The notes: generated by a model from the letters alone, not told the origin. Counted from the first letter of the stretch, positions 17,265 through 28,060 are shown. The stretch is DNA of 64,000 bases from Caulobacter henricii (GCF_001414055.1 NZ_CP013002.1:1116001-1180000); one strand, 5' to 3'. Made by a program: numbers and translations.

Positions 17265-18068
17265 CTAGTTCTTGGGCGGCGGGGCCTTGGTGGCCGCGCC
17301 GTCCCTTGAATCCGGCACGTAAAGATTGGTGATCATCCGGGCGGCCAGGCCCCCGGGCTGGAAGCGGTCGCCATAGGCCTTGCAGGGGTCGGTCTTGGAG
17401 TCGATCTTCAGGCGCTTGCGGTCCTTGGGGCTCATCACCGAGGCCGCAGCGTCCGCGAAGGGTTCGGCAAACTGCAGGGCGTCACCCAGGCGCGACAGGG
17501 ACGGATCATCGGTGCCGACGGCCATGGCGCGGCGGGCCCAGGCCAGGGCGGCGACCTGACGCTTGCCGCCGTCCGTGCGCATTTCCGCCTCGACGCCCAA
17601 TCCGCCCAGGGTCCCGGGCGCGCGGAGCCCGATCGGGCCGGGAATGAAGAAGGCGGACGCGGCCGAAGCTGCCGAGGCGAACCGGCCCGTCGGCTCGAAC
17701 CAGGTCACGGCCGCGCGGACCTCGGCATCGGCCTTGTCGGTCGGCACGATCTCATAACGCTTGGACAGTTCAAAACAGAGCTGTGCATCCACCTCGCGCA
17801 AAACGGCATCGCGCTCGACCGGGGTGAGGGGAGAGCGCTGATCGGCACCGTCTGACAGGATCGCCGGCGTCAGCGAGATCCGCTGGACGGTCAGAAGGGC
17901 GGGTAGGTCCTGAAACTGCCGGACCTTGGCCCGACCGCCCCGTTCCGGTGCCTGCAGGCTGTCATAGCCGCTCAGGAACCCCGAACGCTCCGGTGCGGCC
18001 GTGGCACAGGCGGCCAGGGCCAGGGGCAGGCCGATAACGGCCAGTATGGGCGTCAGACGTTTCATCAT
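17265..18068 (-). CDS. DUF3313-type lipoprotein
   Basis: The 267-residue protein starts MMKRLTPILAVIGLPLALAAC, a standard lipoprotein signal. The mature part resembles DUF3313 proteins: GFLSGYDSLQ near the N-terminus, a middle domain and a C-terminal disordered Ala/Pro/Lys tail. The family is exported and of unknown function. Two adjacent ATGs (18068, 18065) are equally possible starts. It follows purL by 44 nt on the same strand and may be read through from it. Confidence 0.75.
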   Translation of the reverse strand: MMKRLTPILAVIGLPLALAACATAAPERSGFLSGYDSLQAPERGGRAKVRQFQDLPALLTVQRISLTPAILSDGADQRSPLTPVERDAVLREVDAQLCFELSKRYEIVPTDKADAEVRAAVTWFEPTGRFASAASAASAFFIPGPIGLRAPGTLGGLGVEAEMRTDGGKRQVAALAWARRAMAVGTDDPSLSRLGDALQFAEPFADAAASVMSPKDRKRLKIDSKTDPCKAYGDRFQPGGLAARMITNLYVPDSRDGAATKAPPPKN

Positions 18069-18112
18069 GAGCTGACTTCTCGCGGGCAATCGTGGCCGGG
18101 ACGTGGCGCAGC

Positions 18113-20323
<2,211 letters not shown>

Positions 20324-20386
20324 GGGGGCGCGTTCTAGCGCGCTACCACGGATTCCGCCACCGGCGAGGACCGGTTAGTGGCCGGA

Positions 20387-20689
20387 TTATCCGCCTATGC
20401 GACCCGACTTGCCGGCGGGGACTTCCTCCATCGCATCCGGCGCACTGACCTTGGCCGGCTTGCCGGACAGATCGTCAAGGGCCGCTGTGGTCTGCTTGTG
20501 GGCGATGGCGATCCAGCTGTCCATCCGGGCTCCAGCCCCGGCGAACGACTTCTGCTGGAACGCCAACCCCGCCGTCAAAGCGCCGAGCAGGCACAGCGGA
20601 ACCACGACCACATTGACCAGCGGATTGCCGGGCTTGCGGCGCTTGCGGGCCCAGACAGGGACGCCGCTGACGGGTTCAGGTGTGCTCAT
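20387..20689 (-). CDS. Small single-membrane-span protein
   Basis: The 100-residue protein has a basic N-terminus (WARKRRKPGN), one clear membrane helix (NVVVVPLCLLGALTAGLAF, about residues 26-45) and a soluble C-terminal half. It looks like a signal-anchored inner-membrane protein with the C-terminus outside. I recognise no family. The start at 20689 is chosen because the sequence upstream is Arg-rich and shadow-like. It lies 63 nt upstream of purL on the same strand. Confidence 0.6.
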   Translation of the reverse strand: MSTPEPVSGVPVWARKRRKPGNPLVNVVVVPLCLLGALTAGLAFQQKSFAGAGARMDSWIAIAHKQTTAALDDLSGKPAKVSAPDAMEEVPAGKSGRIGG

Positions 20690-20940
20690 GGTCTCGTCCG
20701 CTCGAGGTCGTCGACGGATTTCGGTTTCCGCGCGGAGGCACGGCCCTGAGATCGTCGCTTCTTGTTCGAGACCACTAAGTGACGCGACGCGCGCCACTTT
20801 CCACCACTCTCCCTCTCGGAGCGAGCTTGGTCGGCTGTGCAGGTCCAGACAGGCGACTGTCCGGCTTGAAACCCCGGGGCGAAGCGGGCGAACATGGTCA
20901 TGCCGGGAAAACCCGCCCCGCCGACAGAGGTTCACCCGCC

Positions 20941-21555
20941 ATGCCCGGACCGACAGCAGAAATCGACCGCCGCCGCCTCCTGGTCGCCCTGCTGGTCGCG
21001 CCGCTCGGGGCCGCGGCCCCGGGTCCGGTTCAGGTGAGGCTGGCGACTGGACGGGGCGACATCGTCATTGAACTCTATGCCGACAGGGCCCCGATCACCG
21101 TCGCCAACTTCCTCGCCTATGCCGACCAGCACCTCCTCGACGGCGGCAGCTTCTATCGCACCGTCGGACCCTGGAACGACAACAACCCGGCAACCATCAG
21201 CGTGATCCAGGGCGGGCTGAACCGCGATGACAGCCCGCTGCCGGCCATCGCCCATGAAACCACCCGCCAGACCGGCCTGCGGCATGTGGACGGGGTGATC
21301 TCGATGGCTCGTGATGCCCCGGGCACGGCCGGCGCGGAGTTCTTTATCTGTATCGGCGACAATCCGGCCCTCGACTTCGGCGGGGCGCGCAATCCGGATG
21401 GCCAGGGGTTCGCAGCCTTTGGCCGGGTCATCGCGGGCATGGACGTGGTGCGGGCCATCCACAAGGCCCCGACCGTCAGTACCGCCGGCGATCCCTATAT
21501 GAAGGGTCAGGTCATTGCAGATCCCGTGAAAATTCAGAAGCTTGGCCGCAACTAA
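20941..21555 (+). CDS. Exported cyclophilin-type peptidyl-prolyl isomerase
   Basis: The 204-residue protein has a basic leader and hydrophobic segment (RRRLLVALLVAPLGAAAPG), so it is probably exported. It then has a compact cyclophilin domain. Landmarks are GDIVIELYADRAPITVANF, SFYRTVG, the peptide-binding GVISMARDAPGTAGAEFFI and AFGRVIAGMDVVRAIH. It should isomerise Xaa-Pro bonds during periplasmic folding. I chose ATG 20941; the frame is open upstream but reads as unlikely protein. It stands alone. Confidence 0.88.
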   Translation: MPGPTAEIDRRRLLVALLVAPLGAAAPGPVQVRLATGRGDIVIELYADRAPITVANFLAYADQHLLDGGSFYRTVGPWNDNNPATISVIQGGLNRDDSPLPAIAHETTRQTGLRHVDGVISMARDAPGTAGAEFFICIGDNPALDFGGARNPDGQGFAAFGRVIAGMDVVRAIHKAPTVSTAGDPYMKGQVIADPVKIQKLGRN

Positions 21556-21641
21556 GGCAGCTCTGCCTGAGGAACGCCACACCCCTGCCGACGTTGTTTC
21601 TCCGTGCGCCCCATGCGCGCAGTGCCAAGGAGTGAACGTCG

Positions 21642-21850
21642 ATGGCTGACAACAATCGCAAGCCTGAGCAGCAACAGGCCGATCCGGCCCGCCCGGCCCC
21701 CGGCCCCCGGCCCCCGGCCAACAGCAGAAGCAGGCCCAGCCCAAGCCTGAAGAAGCGGGCCATAACCCGGGCGGTCAGGCGGACAAGAGCGACCGCAAGG
21801 ATCAGACCGGTCAGGTCAAGCCTGACGGTGCCCATCGCACTGACCGCTGA
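21642..21850 (+). CDS. Small hydrophilic protein gene switched out of frame by a 7-bp repeat
   Basis: A good AAGGAG site precedes ATG 21642. The first 16-17 codons read MADNNRKPEQQQADPA, then four copies of CCCGGCC follow. In the present copy number the ATG frame continues as an Arg/Ser-rich, unlikely sequence to a stop at 21872. Shifting the frame at the repeat restores a coherent Gln/Lys/Asp-rich tail (QQQKQAQPKPEEAGHN... GAHRTDR) ending at 21850, where a terminator follows. Two or five repeat copies would give this intact protein of about 64-71 residues. The hydrophilic, disordered product resembles small stress-type proteins only in composition. Confidence 0.5.
21692..21719. repeat. Four perfect tandem copies of CCCGGCC
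   Basis: The 28-bp tract is four exact 7-bp units inside the gene at 21642. Because 7 is not a multiple of 3, each gain or loss changes the reading frame. The four-copy state is out of frame. Confidence 0.95.
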
Positions 21851-21874
21851 GGGTCAGGCGACCGAGAAATGAGG

Positions 21875-21904
21875 AAGGGCCGGCGATCTGTCGCCGGCCC
21901 TTTG
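21875..21904. terminator. Bidirectional intrinsic terminator
   Basis: A perfect 12-bp stem (21875-21886 with 21891-21902), a TCTG loop and a short T run follow the small gene at 21642. The same hairpin lies 10 nt beyond the stop of the minus-strand hydrolase and may end both transcripts. Confidence 0.8.
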
Positions 21905-21913
21905 TCATGGGTC

Positions 21914-23851
21914 TTACTTCTCGACGACCGGCAGCTCGATGAAGCTGGCCGTGTCGCCGGCACGGAACACCCGCTGGGTGGCCTTCACATAGTCGGCCGG
22001 CTTGGCCAGCAGGATATTGGGCGTGAAGGTCTGCGGGTTGCGATCATAGAGCGGGAACCAGCTGGACTGCACCTGCACCATGATCCGGTGCCCCGGCAGG
22101 AAGGTGTGGTTGGCGGTCGGCAGGATGAACTGGTACTTCAGCGGCGTATTGGGCTTGATCGCCTTGGGATCGCTGAAACTCTCGCGATACCGTCCCCGGA
22201 AGATGTCCATGCCGACGGCCAGCTGGTAGCCGCCCAGTTCGGGCTGGCTGGGAACCTCGTCGGGATAGACGTCGATCAGCTTGACCACCCAGTCGCTGTC
22301 GGAGCCGCTGGTCGAGGCGATCAGATTGACCTTGGGGACGCCGGCAATGGTCACGGGCTTGTCCAGAGGCTCGGTCGTGTAGGTCAGTACATCGGTGCGG
22401 TCCGCAAAGGCGCGCTGGTCGGTAACCAGCCACGTTTTCCAGCGGTCGCCGTCGGCGAAGCGCACCGGGCGCGGTACGTAAGGTACGGGCTTGGCCGGAT
22501 CGGAGACATATTCGTCAAAGGCCGCCGCGCCCTTGGCCGCTGCCGGGGCGGTGAAGGACAGGCCGCCGCCGGCTGCCAGATACAGCGGCTTTGACGTGCT
22601 CTGGCAGTTGCTCTCGCAGGCCAGGGGCCAGGTCTTGAAGCGGTCCCAGTGGTTGGCCCCGGTATTGTAGATCAGCACCGGCGGCGTGTCGGCCTTGGGC
22701 GCACCGTCCTTCAGATACTGGTCGAAGAAGGGCTTGAGGGTGTCGCGCCGGAACTGCAGGGCGGTGTCGCCCTCCCACTTGAACGGACCCAGATTGTAGC
22801 CGTCATAATTGACCTGGCTGTGCCGCCAGGGGCCCAGCACCAGGAAGCTCTTGTCGTTGGCGACGTCCTTGGGCTCGGTAGCGGCATAGGCGTGGACGCC
22901 GCCCCACATGTCTTCCTGGTCCCACAGGCCCTGGATCCACATGACCGGCACCTTGAGCGGCGTCTTGGCCATGGTCTTGTCGAGGGCCTGCTCGCTCCAG
23001 AACGGCGTATAGGCCGTGTTTTCGACCAGCTTCTTCCACCAGGGCAGGCCGTCCAGACCGTTCAGCTTTGCGTAGTCGCCGGCCGAGCCCGCGCGGCGGA
23101 AGGTCTCGTAGTCGTCATAGCCGGGACGGGTCACGTCATCGGCCGCGCCGCGCGCCGTGGTCTGACTGGCGAAGAAGTCGAAATTGATCTGCCGGAACGC
23201 GCCGTGGTGGAACCAGTCGTCGCCCATCCAGCCGTCGATCATCGGGCTCATCGGCGCGGCCACCTTCAGGGCCGGGTGCGGATTGGCCAGGGCCATCACC
23301 ACCGTGAAGCCCTCATAGGAACTGCCCATCATCCCGACCTTGCCGTTGGTCTCGGGCACGTTCTTCATCAGCCAGTCGATGGTGTCATAGGCGTCGGTCG
23401 AGTGATCGACCTCGGAGGAATTCAGCGGCCCCTTCAGCGGCCGGGTCATCACATAGTCGCCTTCCGAACCATACTTGCCGCGCACGTCCTGGAAGACGCG
23501 GATATAGCCGCCGTCGGCCACGAACGGCTCGTCGCCCTGGGGCAGGGTCGAGATCATCCGCGGGCTTTCGTTGCGCGTGGCCCGCTTGGCGGCGTTGTAG
23601 GGCGTGCGGGTCATGATGATCGGCAGACTCTTGCCGCCCTTGGGGATCACGATGACGGTGTAGAGCTTGGTCCCGTCGCGCATGGGGATCATGACCACGC
23701 GCTTGTCGTAGCCATAGCCGACCTTGGCGGCGACATACTTGCCGTCGATGTCCGGCGTAAGGGCCGGGATCTGGGCGGTGGCCTGGGCGGCGAGGGCGAT
23801 GGTCGCGACGGCGGCCAGAAGCCCCGCGCGCAGGGGGGTGACGAGACTCAT
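21914..23851 (-). CDS. Exported CocE/NonD family hydrolase (X-Pro dipeptidyl-peptidase-like acylase)
   Basis: The 645-residue protein has a signal peptide ending ATAQ near residue 27. An alpha/beta-hydrolase domain has the nucleophile in MMGSSYEGF, and a C-terminal jelly-roll domain (about residues 400-645) is typical of CocE, glutaryl-7-ACA acylases and alpha-amino-acid ester hydrolases. The N-terminal VMIPMRDGTKLYTVIVIPKG is a family hallmark. It should cleave an ester or amide bond of an acylated substrate in the periplasm; the substrate is unknown. A beta-lactam-related substrate is possible by family only. It lies between purL and purQ. Confidence 0.9.
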   Translation of the reverse strand: MSLVTPLRAGLLAAVATIALAAQATAQIPALTPDIDGKYVAAKVGYGYDKRVVMIPMRDGTKLYTVIVIPKGGKSLPIIMTRTPYNAAKRATRNESPRMISTLPQGDEPFVADGGYIRVFQDVRGKYGSEGDYVMTRPLKGPLNSSEVDHSTDAYDTIDWLMKNVPETNGKVGMMGSSYEGFTVVMALANPHPALKVAAPMSPMIDGWMGDDWFHHGAFRQINFDFFASQTTARGAADDVTRPGYDDYETFRRAGSAGDYAKLNGLDGLPWWKKLVENTAYTPFWSEQALDKTMAKTPLKVPVMWIQGLWDQEDMWGGVHAYAATEPKDVANDKSFLVLGPWRHSQVNYDGYNLGPFKWEGDTALQFRRDTLKPFFDQYLKDGAPKADTPPVLIYNTGANHWDRFKTWPLACESNCQSTSKPLYLAAGGGLSFTAPAAAKGAAAFDEYVSDPAKPVPYVPRPVRFADGDRWKTWLVTDQRAFADRTDVLTYTTEPLDKPVTIAGVPKVNLIASTSGSDSDWVVKLIDVYPDEVPSQPELGGYQLAVGMDIFRGRYRESFSDPKAIKPNTPLKYQFILPTANHTFLPGHRIMVQVQSSWFPLYDRNPQTFTPNILLAKPADYVKATQRVFRAGDTASFIELPVVEK

Positions 23852-23949
23852 GGTGCGCTCCTGAAGAGGCAGGCACCTTAGGAGCGGTTTGGACGGGGGG
23901 CTATGGTGTTGCGCTAGCCGATCCGTCTCCCTTTGCGGGAGAAGGGTAC

Positions 23950-24612
23950 TCAGGCGCTGGCGAACACGCTGCGGAACAGGATCGCGCCGTCTTCCGAGCC
24001 CAGGTCGGCGTCAAACGACCGGTCTGGGTGGGGCATCAGGCCCAGGACATTGCCCTTGGCATTGACGATACCGGCAATGTCGCGGGCCGAGCCGTTGGGG
24101 TTGTCCTTGTAGCGGAACACCACCTGGCCTTCGCCCTCGATGCGGTTCAGCGTCTCTTCGTCGGCGAAGAAATTACCCTCGCCGTTGCCGACGGTCATCA
24201 CCGCCTCGCGCTGCTCGCCGAACTCGGCGGTGAAGCGGGTCTGGCTGTTGACGATGTCGAGCGCCACCGGCTTGCAGATGTATTTCAGCTTTTCGTTGCG
24301 CAGCAGGGCCCCGGGCAGCAGGCCCGCCTCGCACAGCACCTGGAAGCCGTTGCAGATGCCGACCACGGCCATGCCGCTGTCGGCGGCCTTGACGACCTCT
24401 TTCATGACCGGGCTCTGGGCGGCCATGGCCCCGCAGCGCAGATAGTCGCCATAGGAGAAGCCGCCTGGCAGGACGATCAGGTCCAGGTCATCCGGCAGGG
24501 CCGTTTCCTGGTGCCAGACCATCTCGACGCGGGCTCCGGCCGAGCGCTCGATGGCAACCTTGCAATCGCGGTCGCAGTTGGACCCGGGGAAGACGATGAC
24601 GGCGGCTTTCAT
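23950..24612 (-). CDS. purQ: Phosphoribosylformylglycinamidine synthase subunit PurQ
   Basis: The 220-residue class I glutamine amidotransferase supplies ammonia to PurL. The nucleophilic Cys is in [11 protein letters not shown], and the catalytic His/Glu are near MPHPDRSF and GSEDG at the C-terminus. The N-terminus [11 protein letters not shown] is diagnostic for PurQ. Length is as expected for the stand-alone subunit. It is separated from purS (27641) by three unrelated genes and from purL by the CocE-type hydrolase and others. Confidence 0.96.
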   Translation of the reverse strand: MKAAVIVFPGSNCDRDCKVAIERSAGARVEMVWHQETALPDDLDLIVLPGGFSYGDYLRCGAMAAQSPVMKEVVKAADSGMAVVGICNGFQVLCEAGLLPGALLRNEKLKYICKPVALDIVNSQTRFTAEFGEQREAVMTVGNGEGNFFADEETLNRIEGEGQVVFRYKDNPNGSARDIAGIVNAKGNVLGLMPHPDRSFDADLGSEDGAILFRSVFASA

Positions 24613-24667
24613 GGCGCGGGCTCTTAGCAGCGTTCGGGCAGGATGTCAGGCCCGCGTAACCGGAAAC

Positions 24668-25153
24668 TCAGGCGCATTCGTCCGGAACAGGCGCTTCTGC
24701 CTGGCCGGTCGGGGCCGGGAAGGGCGTCCTGAAGGTGAAGGCCTCTGGGCCCGGCCCGTGGGTCGCCAGCTGCGCCAACCGCTCCAGGGCCTCGGCCAGG
24801 GTCGGCCTGTGGCCTTCCGGGACCCACCAGAGGGCCATCGAGTCCTTGCGCGGCTCGAACCATTCGTGGCGGCGGCGCATGAGCGCGACATGGCCGCTGC
24901 GATAGACGAAGGCTCCGAGCGCGGCGATATCGGTCCAGACCGACAGGTTCGGGATCAGCAGCGGATCGTCGTCAATCGCCAGGTCCGTGGCATTGTTCCC
25001 CTCGCCCGTGAGCCGCCACACGAAGCCGGGTGAGGCCTCGGCCAGGGCGTTTATCCGGTCGAGGTTGTCGGCGAAGTCCCTGATCAGCGGATCATCGATC
25101 GGGGCCTTCAGGCGTCCGATATTGATTTCGGCCAGTTGGAACTTGGCGCTCAT
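24668..25153 (-). CDS. DUF3291 protein
   Basis: The 161-residue protein matches DUF3291 in order: AEINIGRLKAPIDDP at the N-terminus, NLDRINALAEASPGFVWRL, the VWTDIAALGAFVYRSGH core, and MALWWVPEGHRPT. The family has a ferredoxin-like, monooxygenase-related fold with no known substrate. The start at 25153 has a strong GGAAGGGAG site; 24 more codons upstream are in frame but not family-like. It sits between purQ and the rubredoxin gene on the same strand. Confidence 0.85.
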   Translation of the reverse strand: MSAKFQLAEINIGRLKAPIDDPLIRDFADNLDRINALAEASPGFVWRLTGEGNNATDLAIDDDPLLIPNLSVWTDIAALGAFVYRSGHVALMRRRHEWFEPRKDSMALWWVPEGHRPTLAEALERLAQLATHGPGPEAFTFRTPFPAPTGQAEAPVPDECA

Positions 25154-25463
25154 CGACGGTCTCCCTTCCGCTTGGTCCTCACGGCCAGGCTGACCAGAGG
25201 TTCCCGCCATGCGGGCGGGTGTCAACCGACGGGCAGTGACGGTCTGAAGGTCCGGTTGTCGGCAGGACGCCGATGGTAAACTTCGACCCGTTGCGGAACT
25301 TCATGGTCCATCTCTCTTTGAGAGAGGGGTCTCGAGCGCCGCTGCTTACCCCAAACAGACCAGCGGAATGTCCGCTTGCGGCACTGGCGCTCGGCTATTC
25401 CCGTCACGCTCCATCCTCCTCAGGTAAGGGCGGGAATGACGGAGAGATCCAGGGACGTCGCCC
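25154..25463. other. Gene-free stretch between DUF3291 and rubredoxin genes
   Basis: The 310 bp hold no convincing gene. I see a short hairpin CTCTC-TTT-GAGAG near 25315 and an inverted pair ATTCCCG / CGGGAAT (25397-25437). The DUF3291 promoter should lie in the left part, but no clear boxes are visible. Confidence 0.6.
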
Positions 25464-25640
25464 TCACAGCTCGATCATGTCGAAGTCCGATTTCGGCGTA
25501 CCGCACAGGGGGCAGATCCAGTGGGCGGGGATGTCCGCCCACCGGGTGCCCGGGGCCAGGCCTTCGCCCGGATCGCCTTCGGCCTCGTCATAGATGTAGC
25601 CGCAGGTTCGGCACTGCCAGACCTTGAAGGGTTCGCTCAT
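25464..25640 (-). CDS. Rubredoxin
   Basis: A 58-residue protein has two CxxCG-type knuckles, QCRTCGYIYDEAEGDPGEG (Cys10 and Cys13) and WICPLCGTPKSDF (Cys43 and Cys46), which ligate a single iron. GYIYDEA and the PGT..DIP..W core are classic rubredoxin features. It is a one-electron carrier. Its ATG lies 7 nt after the stop of the P450 gene, so the two are co-transcribed and the rubredoxin may carry electrons to or from that enzyme or a missing partner. No rubredoxin reductase is in the window. Confidence 0.93.
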   Translation of the reverse strand: MSEPFKVWQCRTCGYIYDEAEGDPGEGLAPGTRWADIPAHWICPLCGTPKSDFDMIEL

Positions 25641-25647
25641 CGCCGCC

Positions 25648-26922
25648 TCAGTTCATCTTGAAGCGGATCGGCACCGACTTGGGGCCGCAGACGAAGTTGG
25701 CGGTCATGCGGGTGGGCGTGCCGTCCAGTTCGACGCTGTCGAGGCGGGCGAACAGTTCTTCCCACAGGACCCGCATCTCCATCCGCGCCAGGTGCTGGCC
25801 AAGGCAGACATGGGCCCCGTAGCCGAAGGCGACGTGCTTGTTGGGCGTCCGGTCGATCCTGAAGCTGAACGGGTCCTCGAACACCGCCTCGTCGCGGTTG
25901 CCCGAGGGATAGGACAGCATCAGCCAGTCGCCCTTGGCGATCTTGCGGCCGGCCAGTTCGGCATCGGCCGTGGCGGTGCGCATGAAGTGCTTCACCGGCG
26001 TGACCCAGCGGATCGATTCCTCGACCAGGCCCGGGATCAGGCTGGGGTCGGCCTTGACCCGGGCGAACTGGTCGGGGTTCTCGGCCAGGGCCCACAGCGC
26101 GCCGGCGGTGGTCGAGGAGGTGGTGTCGTGGCCGGCCGTGGCGGCGATGATGTAGTAGCTCATGGCCTCCAGGTGGCCCATCGGCTGGCCGTCGATCTTG
26201 CCATTGGCGATGATGCTGGCCAGGTCCTCGCGCGGATTGGCCCGGCGGTCCTCGGTCATGGCATTGAAATACATCATGAAGTCCATGACCACCGATTGCA
26301 GGCTGTCGATGCCGGCGCTGATGTCGGTCACGACCTTGCCGTCGCGGTTCAGGTCGGGATCGGCATTGCCGAACAGTTCCTGGGTCAGTTTCAGCATGCG
26401 CGGCTCATCGGCCTCCGGCACGCCGAGGACCTCCATGATCACGTGCAGCGGGTAGAGGAAGGCCACATCGCGGGCGAAGTCGCAGCGGTCGCCCTGCTGG
26501 GCCATGCGATCGACGAAGCCGCGGGCAATCTCGCGGATCCGCGCCTCCAGTGTCCGCAGGTTCTGCGGCAGCAGCGAGCCCTGGGTCACGCGGCGATAGG
26601 CGAAATGGTCCGGATTATCCATCTGGACCAGGGATCGCACCAGATGGGGCGAGCCGCCCATCATCTCGCGCACCTTCTTGTCGGCCTCGATGGTGGTGAC
26701 GATGGTCGATCGGTCGCCGTTGTGGAACAGCTCGTTCTGGCGCTCGACCTCGAGAATGTCAGCATGGCGGGTGACCACCCAGAAGGGGTCGAAACCATCG
26801 GGCTGTGCCACCTCCAGCGGGCTTTCGCGCCGCAGTCGGGCGAAGGCCTGGTCGATGCGGTCGCCGTCGGCATAGGCCTTCGGGTCGATAATGGTGTTGG
26901 CGATCTCGACGGGAATGGTCAT
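25648..26922 (-). CDS. Cytochrome P450 monooxygenase
   Basis: The 424-residue soluble bacterial P450 has the I-helix oxygen-activation motif AGHDTTSS, the ExxR motif EESIRW, and the haem-binding loop FGYGAHVCLGQHLAR with the axial Cys. It resembles P450s acting on terpenoid or steroid-like lipids (CYP125/CYP108-type sequence style), but the substrate is inferred only from that impression. ATG 26922 was chosen over an upstream in-frame ATG because MTIPVEIANTIIDP is a usual start. It is divergent from a TetR regulator with a palindrome between, and is followed by a rubredoxin gene. Confidence 0.93.
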   Translation of the reverse strand: MTIPVEIANTIIDPKAYADGDRIDQAFARLRRESPLEVAQPDGFDPFWVVTRHADILEVERQNELFHNGDRSTIVTTIEADKKVREMMGGSPHLVRSLVQMDNPDHFAYRRVTQGSLLPQNLRTLEARIREIARGFVDRMAQQGDRCDFARDVAFLYPLHVIMEVLGVPEADEPRMLKLTQELFGNADPDLNRDGKVVTDISAGIDSLQSVVMDFMMYFNAMTEDRRANPREDLASIIANGKIDGQPMGHLEAMSYYIIAATAGHDTTSSTTAGALWALAENPDQFARVKADPSLIPGLVEESIRWVTPVKHFMRTATADAELAGRKIAKGDWLMLSYPSGNRDEAVFEDPFSFRIDRTPNKHVAFGYGAHVCLGQHLARMEMRVLWEELFARLDSVELDGTPTRMTANFVCGPKSVPIRFKMN

Positions 26923-26969
26923 GCGTAGGCTCCTGACTCCTCCGGTGGCCAATTCGCGACCGCCCTTCT

Positions 26970-26997
26970 TATTTGCTAGTTGTCCAACAAATAAATA
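26970..26997. promoter_or_regulatory. Probable TetR operator between the P450 and regulator genes
   Basis: An imperfect 28-bp palindrome centred at 26983/26984 pairs 10 of 14 positions, with TATTT/AAATA outer arms and GTTG/CAAC inner arms. It lies in the 86-bp divergent intergenic region, 12 nt before the tetR ATG, which is the usual place for self and target regulation. Confidence 0.6.
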
Positions 26998-27008
26998 GTC
27001 TGCGCAAG

Positions 27009-27635
27009 ATGACTTCGACCCTTAAGGTTCCTGCCGCTCGTCGCAGCCAGTTCGACCGCCGTCAGCAGTCGGAGAGCGAGCTCCTGCGAGCGGCCGCCGA
27101 GCTGATCGTCGAACGCGGCATGGCGGCGGCGACCTTCGAGAATATCGGGGCGAGGGCAGGCTACAGCCGCGGCCTGGTCACCCAGAGGTTCGGCTCGAAA
27201 CAGGGGCTGATCGAGGCCCTGATCGCGCGGCTTCAGGCGCGGTTGCAGCACCTGCTGACCGATCGTCAGCTGGAGTCTGCCAATGGGCTCGAGGCGATCC
27301 TGGGCTTTGTGGACATCTATCTCCGCAACCTGGCGGAGGATGGCGAGATGCGCGCCTATTTCATGATGATGTCCGGGGCCGTGGCCGAGATCTCGGACCT
27401 GCGCGGGCCATTCGCCGCCGCTCACAAGGACGTCGAGATCCGGCTTGAGACCCTGTTCCTGCGCGGCCAGGCCGAGGGGGTGATCCGACCCGGATTCAAT
27501 GCCGACTCGGCCGCCCTGATGGTCGGGGCCCTGCTGCTGGGCCTGAGTACCCAGAAGCTGGTGGATCCGGATCTGGATCTTGACCCGATCCGGGAAACCA
27601 GCCTGGAAACGCTCAGGAGCAGCTTTGCCGCCTGA
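27009..27635 (+). CDS. TetR family transcriptional regulator
   Basis: The 208-residue regulator has the TetR DNA-binding domain: LLRAAAELIVERGMAAATFENIGARAGYSRGLVTQRFGSK (residues about 27-66) with the helix-turn-helix near IGARAGYSRGLVTQRF. The C-terminal ligand-binding domain is helical and includes LMVGALLLGLSTQ. It probably represses the divergent P450-rubredoxin operon and itself through the palindrome at 26970-26997, with release by a lipid-like P450 substrate or product; this is inference from layout. ATG 27009 is preferred over an earlier in-frame start that overlaps the operator. It converges on purS with 5 nt between stops. Confidence 0.92.
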   Translation: MTSTLKVPAARRSQFDRRQQSESELLRAAAELIVERGMAAATFENIGARAGYSRGLVTQRFGSKQGLIEALIARLQARLQHLLTDRQLESANGLEAILGFVDIYLRNLAEDGEMRAYFMMMSGAVAEISDLRGPFAAAHKDVEIRLETLFLRGQAEGVIRPGFNADSAALMVGALLLGLSTQKLVDPDLDLDPIRETSLETLRSSFAA

Positions 27636-27640
27636 TCGGT

Positions 27641-27880
27641 CTAGCCGACCTCGATGGCGTAGCTCTCGATCACCGTATTGGCGAGCAGCTTGTCGCACAT
27701 CGACTTGACCTCGGCCCGGGCCTTGTCGGCGTCGCCGTCGGCCACGTCGAACTCAATGGTGCGGCCGACGCGGACATTCTGGACGTCGGACCAGCCCAGG
27801 CCGTGCAGGGCGGCTTCGACGGCCTTACCCTGGACGTCGAGGACGCCGGGCTTCAGGAAGACTTGGACCTTGGCTTTCAT
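27641..27880 (-). CDS. purS: Phosphoribosylformylglycinamidine synthase subunit PurS
   Basis: The 79-residue protein is the small bridging subunit of the PurL-PurQ-PurS complex. It matches the family from KAKVQVFLKPGVLDVQGKAVEAAL through GLGWSDVQNVRVGRTIEF to CDKLLANTVIESYAIEV. It is needed for FGAM synthesis when PurL is the short form, as here. ATG 27880 gives the normal length. purC lies 180 bp upstream on the same strand, separated by a hairpin-rich repeat. Confidence 0.95.
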   Translation of the reverse strand: MKAKVQVFLKPGVLDVQGKAVEAALHGLGWSDVQNVRVGRTIEFDVADGDADKARAEVKSMCDKLLANTVIESYAIEVG

Positions 27881-27889
27881 CGCGGTTCG

Positions 27890-28055
27890 ACCTTCTTCGA
27901 CCCTCTTCCTTGGGGAGAGGCCAAGGGGAGGGAAATGCACCCATGCCGAGCATGGGAGGGTGAGGGGTTACGGGGCCAACCGGAGAGGGTTTGACCCCTC
28001 ATCCTCCCACGCCAGCGGCGCGGGCCCCTCCTTCTCCCTCCGGGAGAAGGGTCCT
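27890..28055. repeat. Hairpin-rich intergenic repeat between purC and purS
   Basis: Nested complementary arms occur here: CACCCATG/CATGGGAGGGTG around 27937-27962, a pair GGTGAGGGGT/ACCCCTCATCC, and CTTCTCCCTCCGGGAGAAGG at 28029-28048. GC-rich clusters like this occur again near 59155 and suggest a genome-wide dispersed palindromic element. In the purC-purS transcript it may act as a processing or attenuating structure. Confidence 0.55.
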
Positions 28056-28060
28056 GTGGG

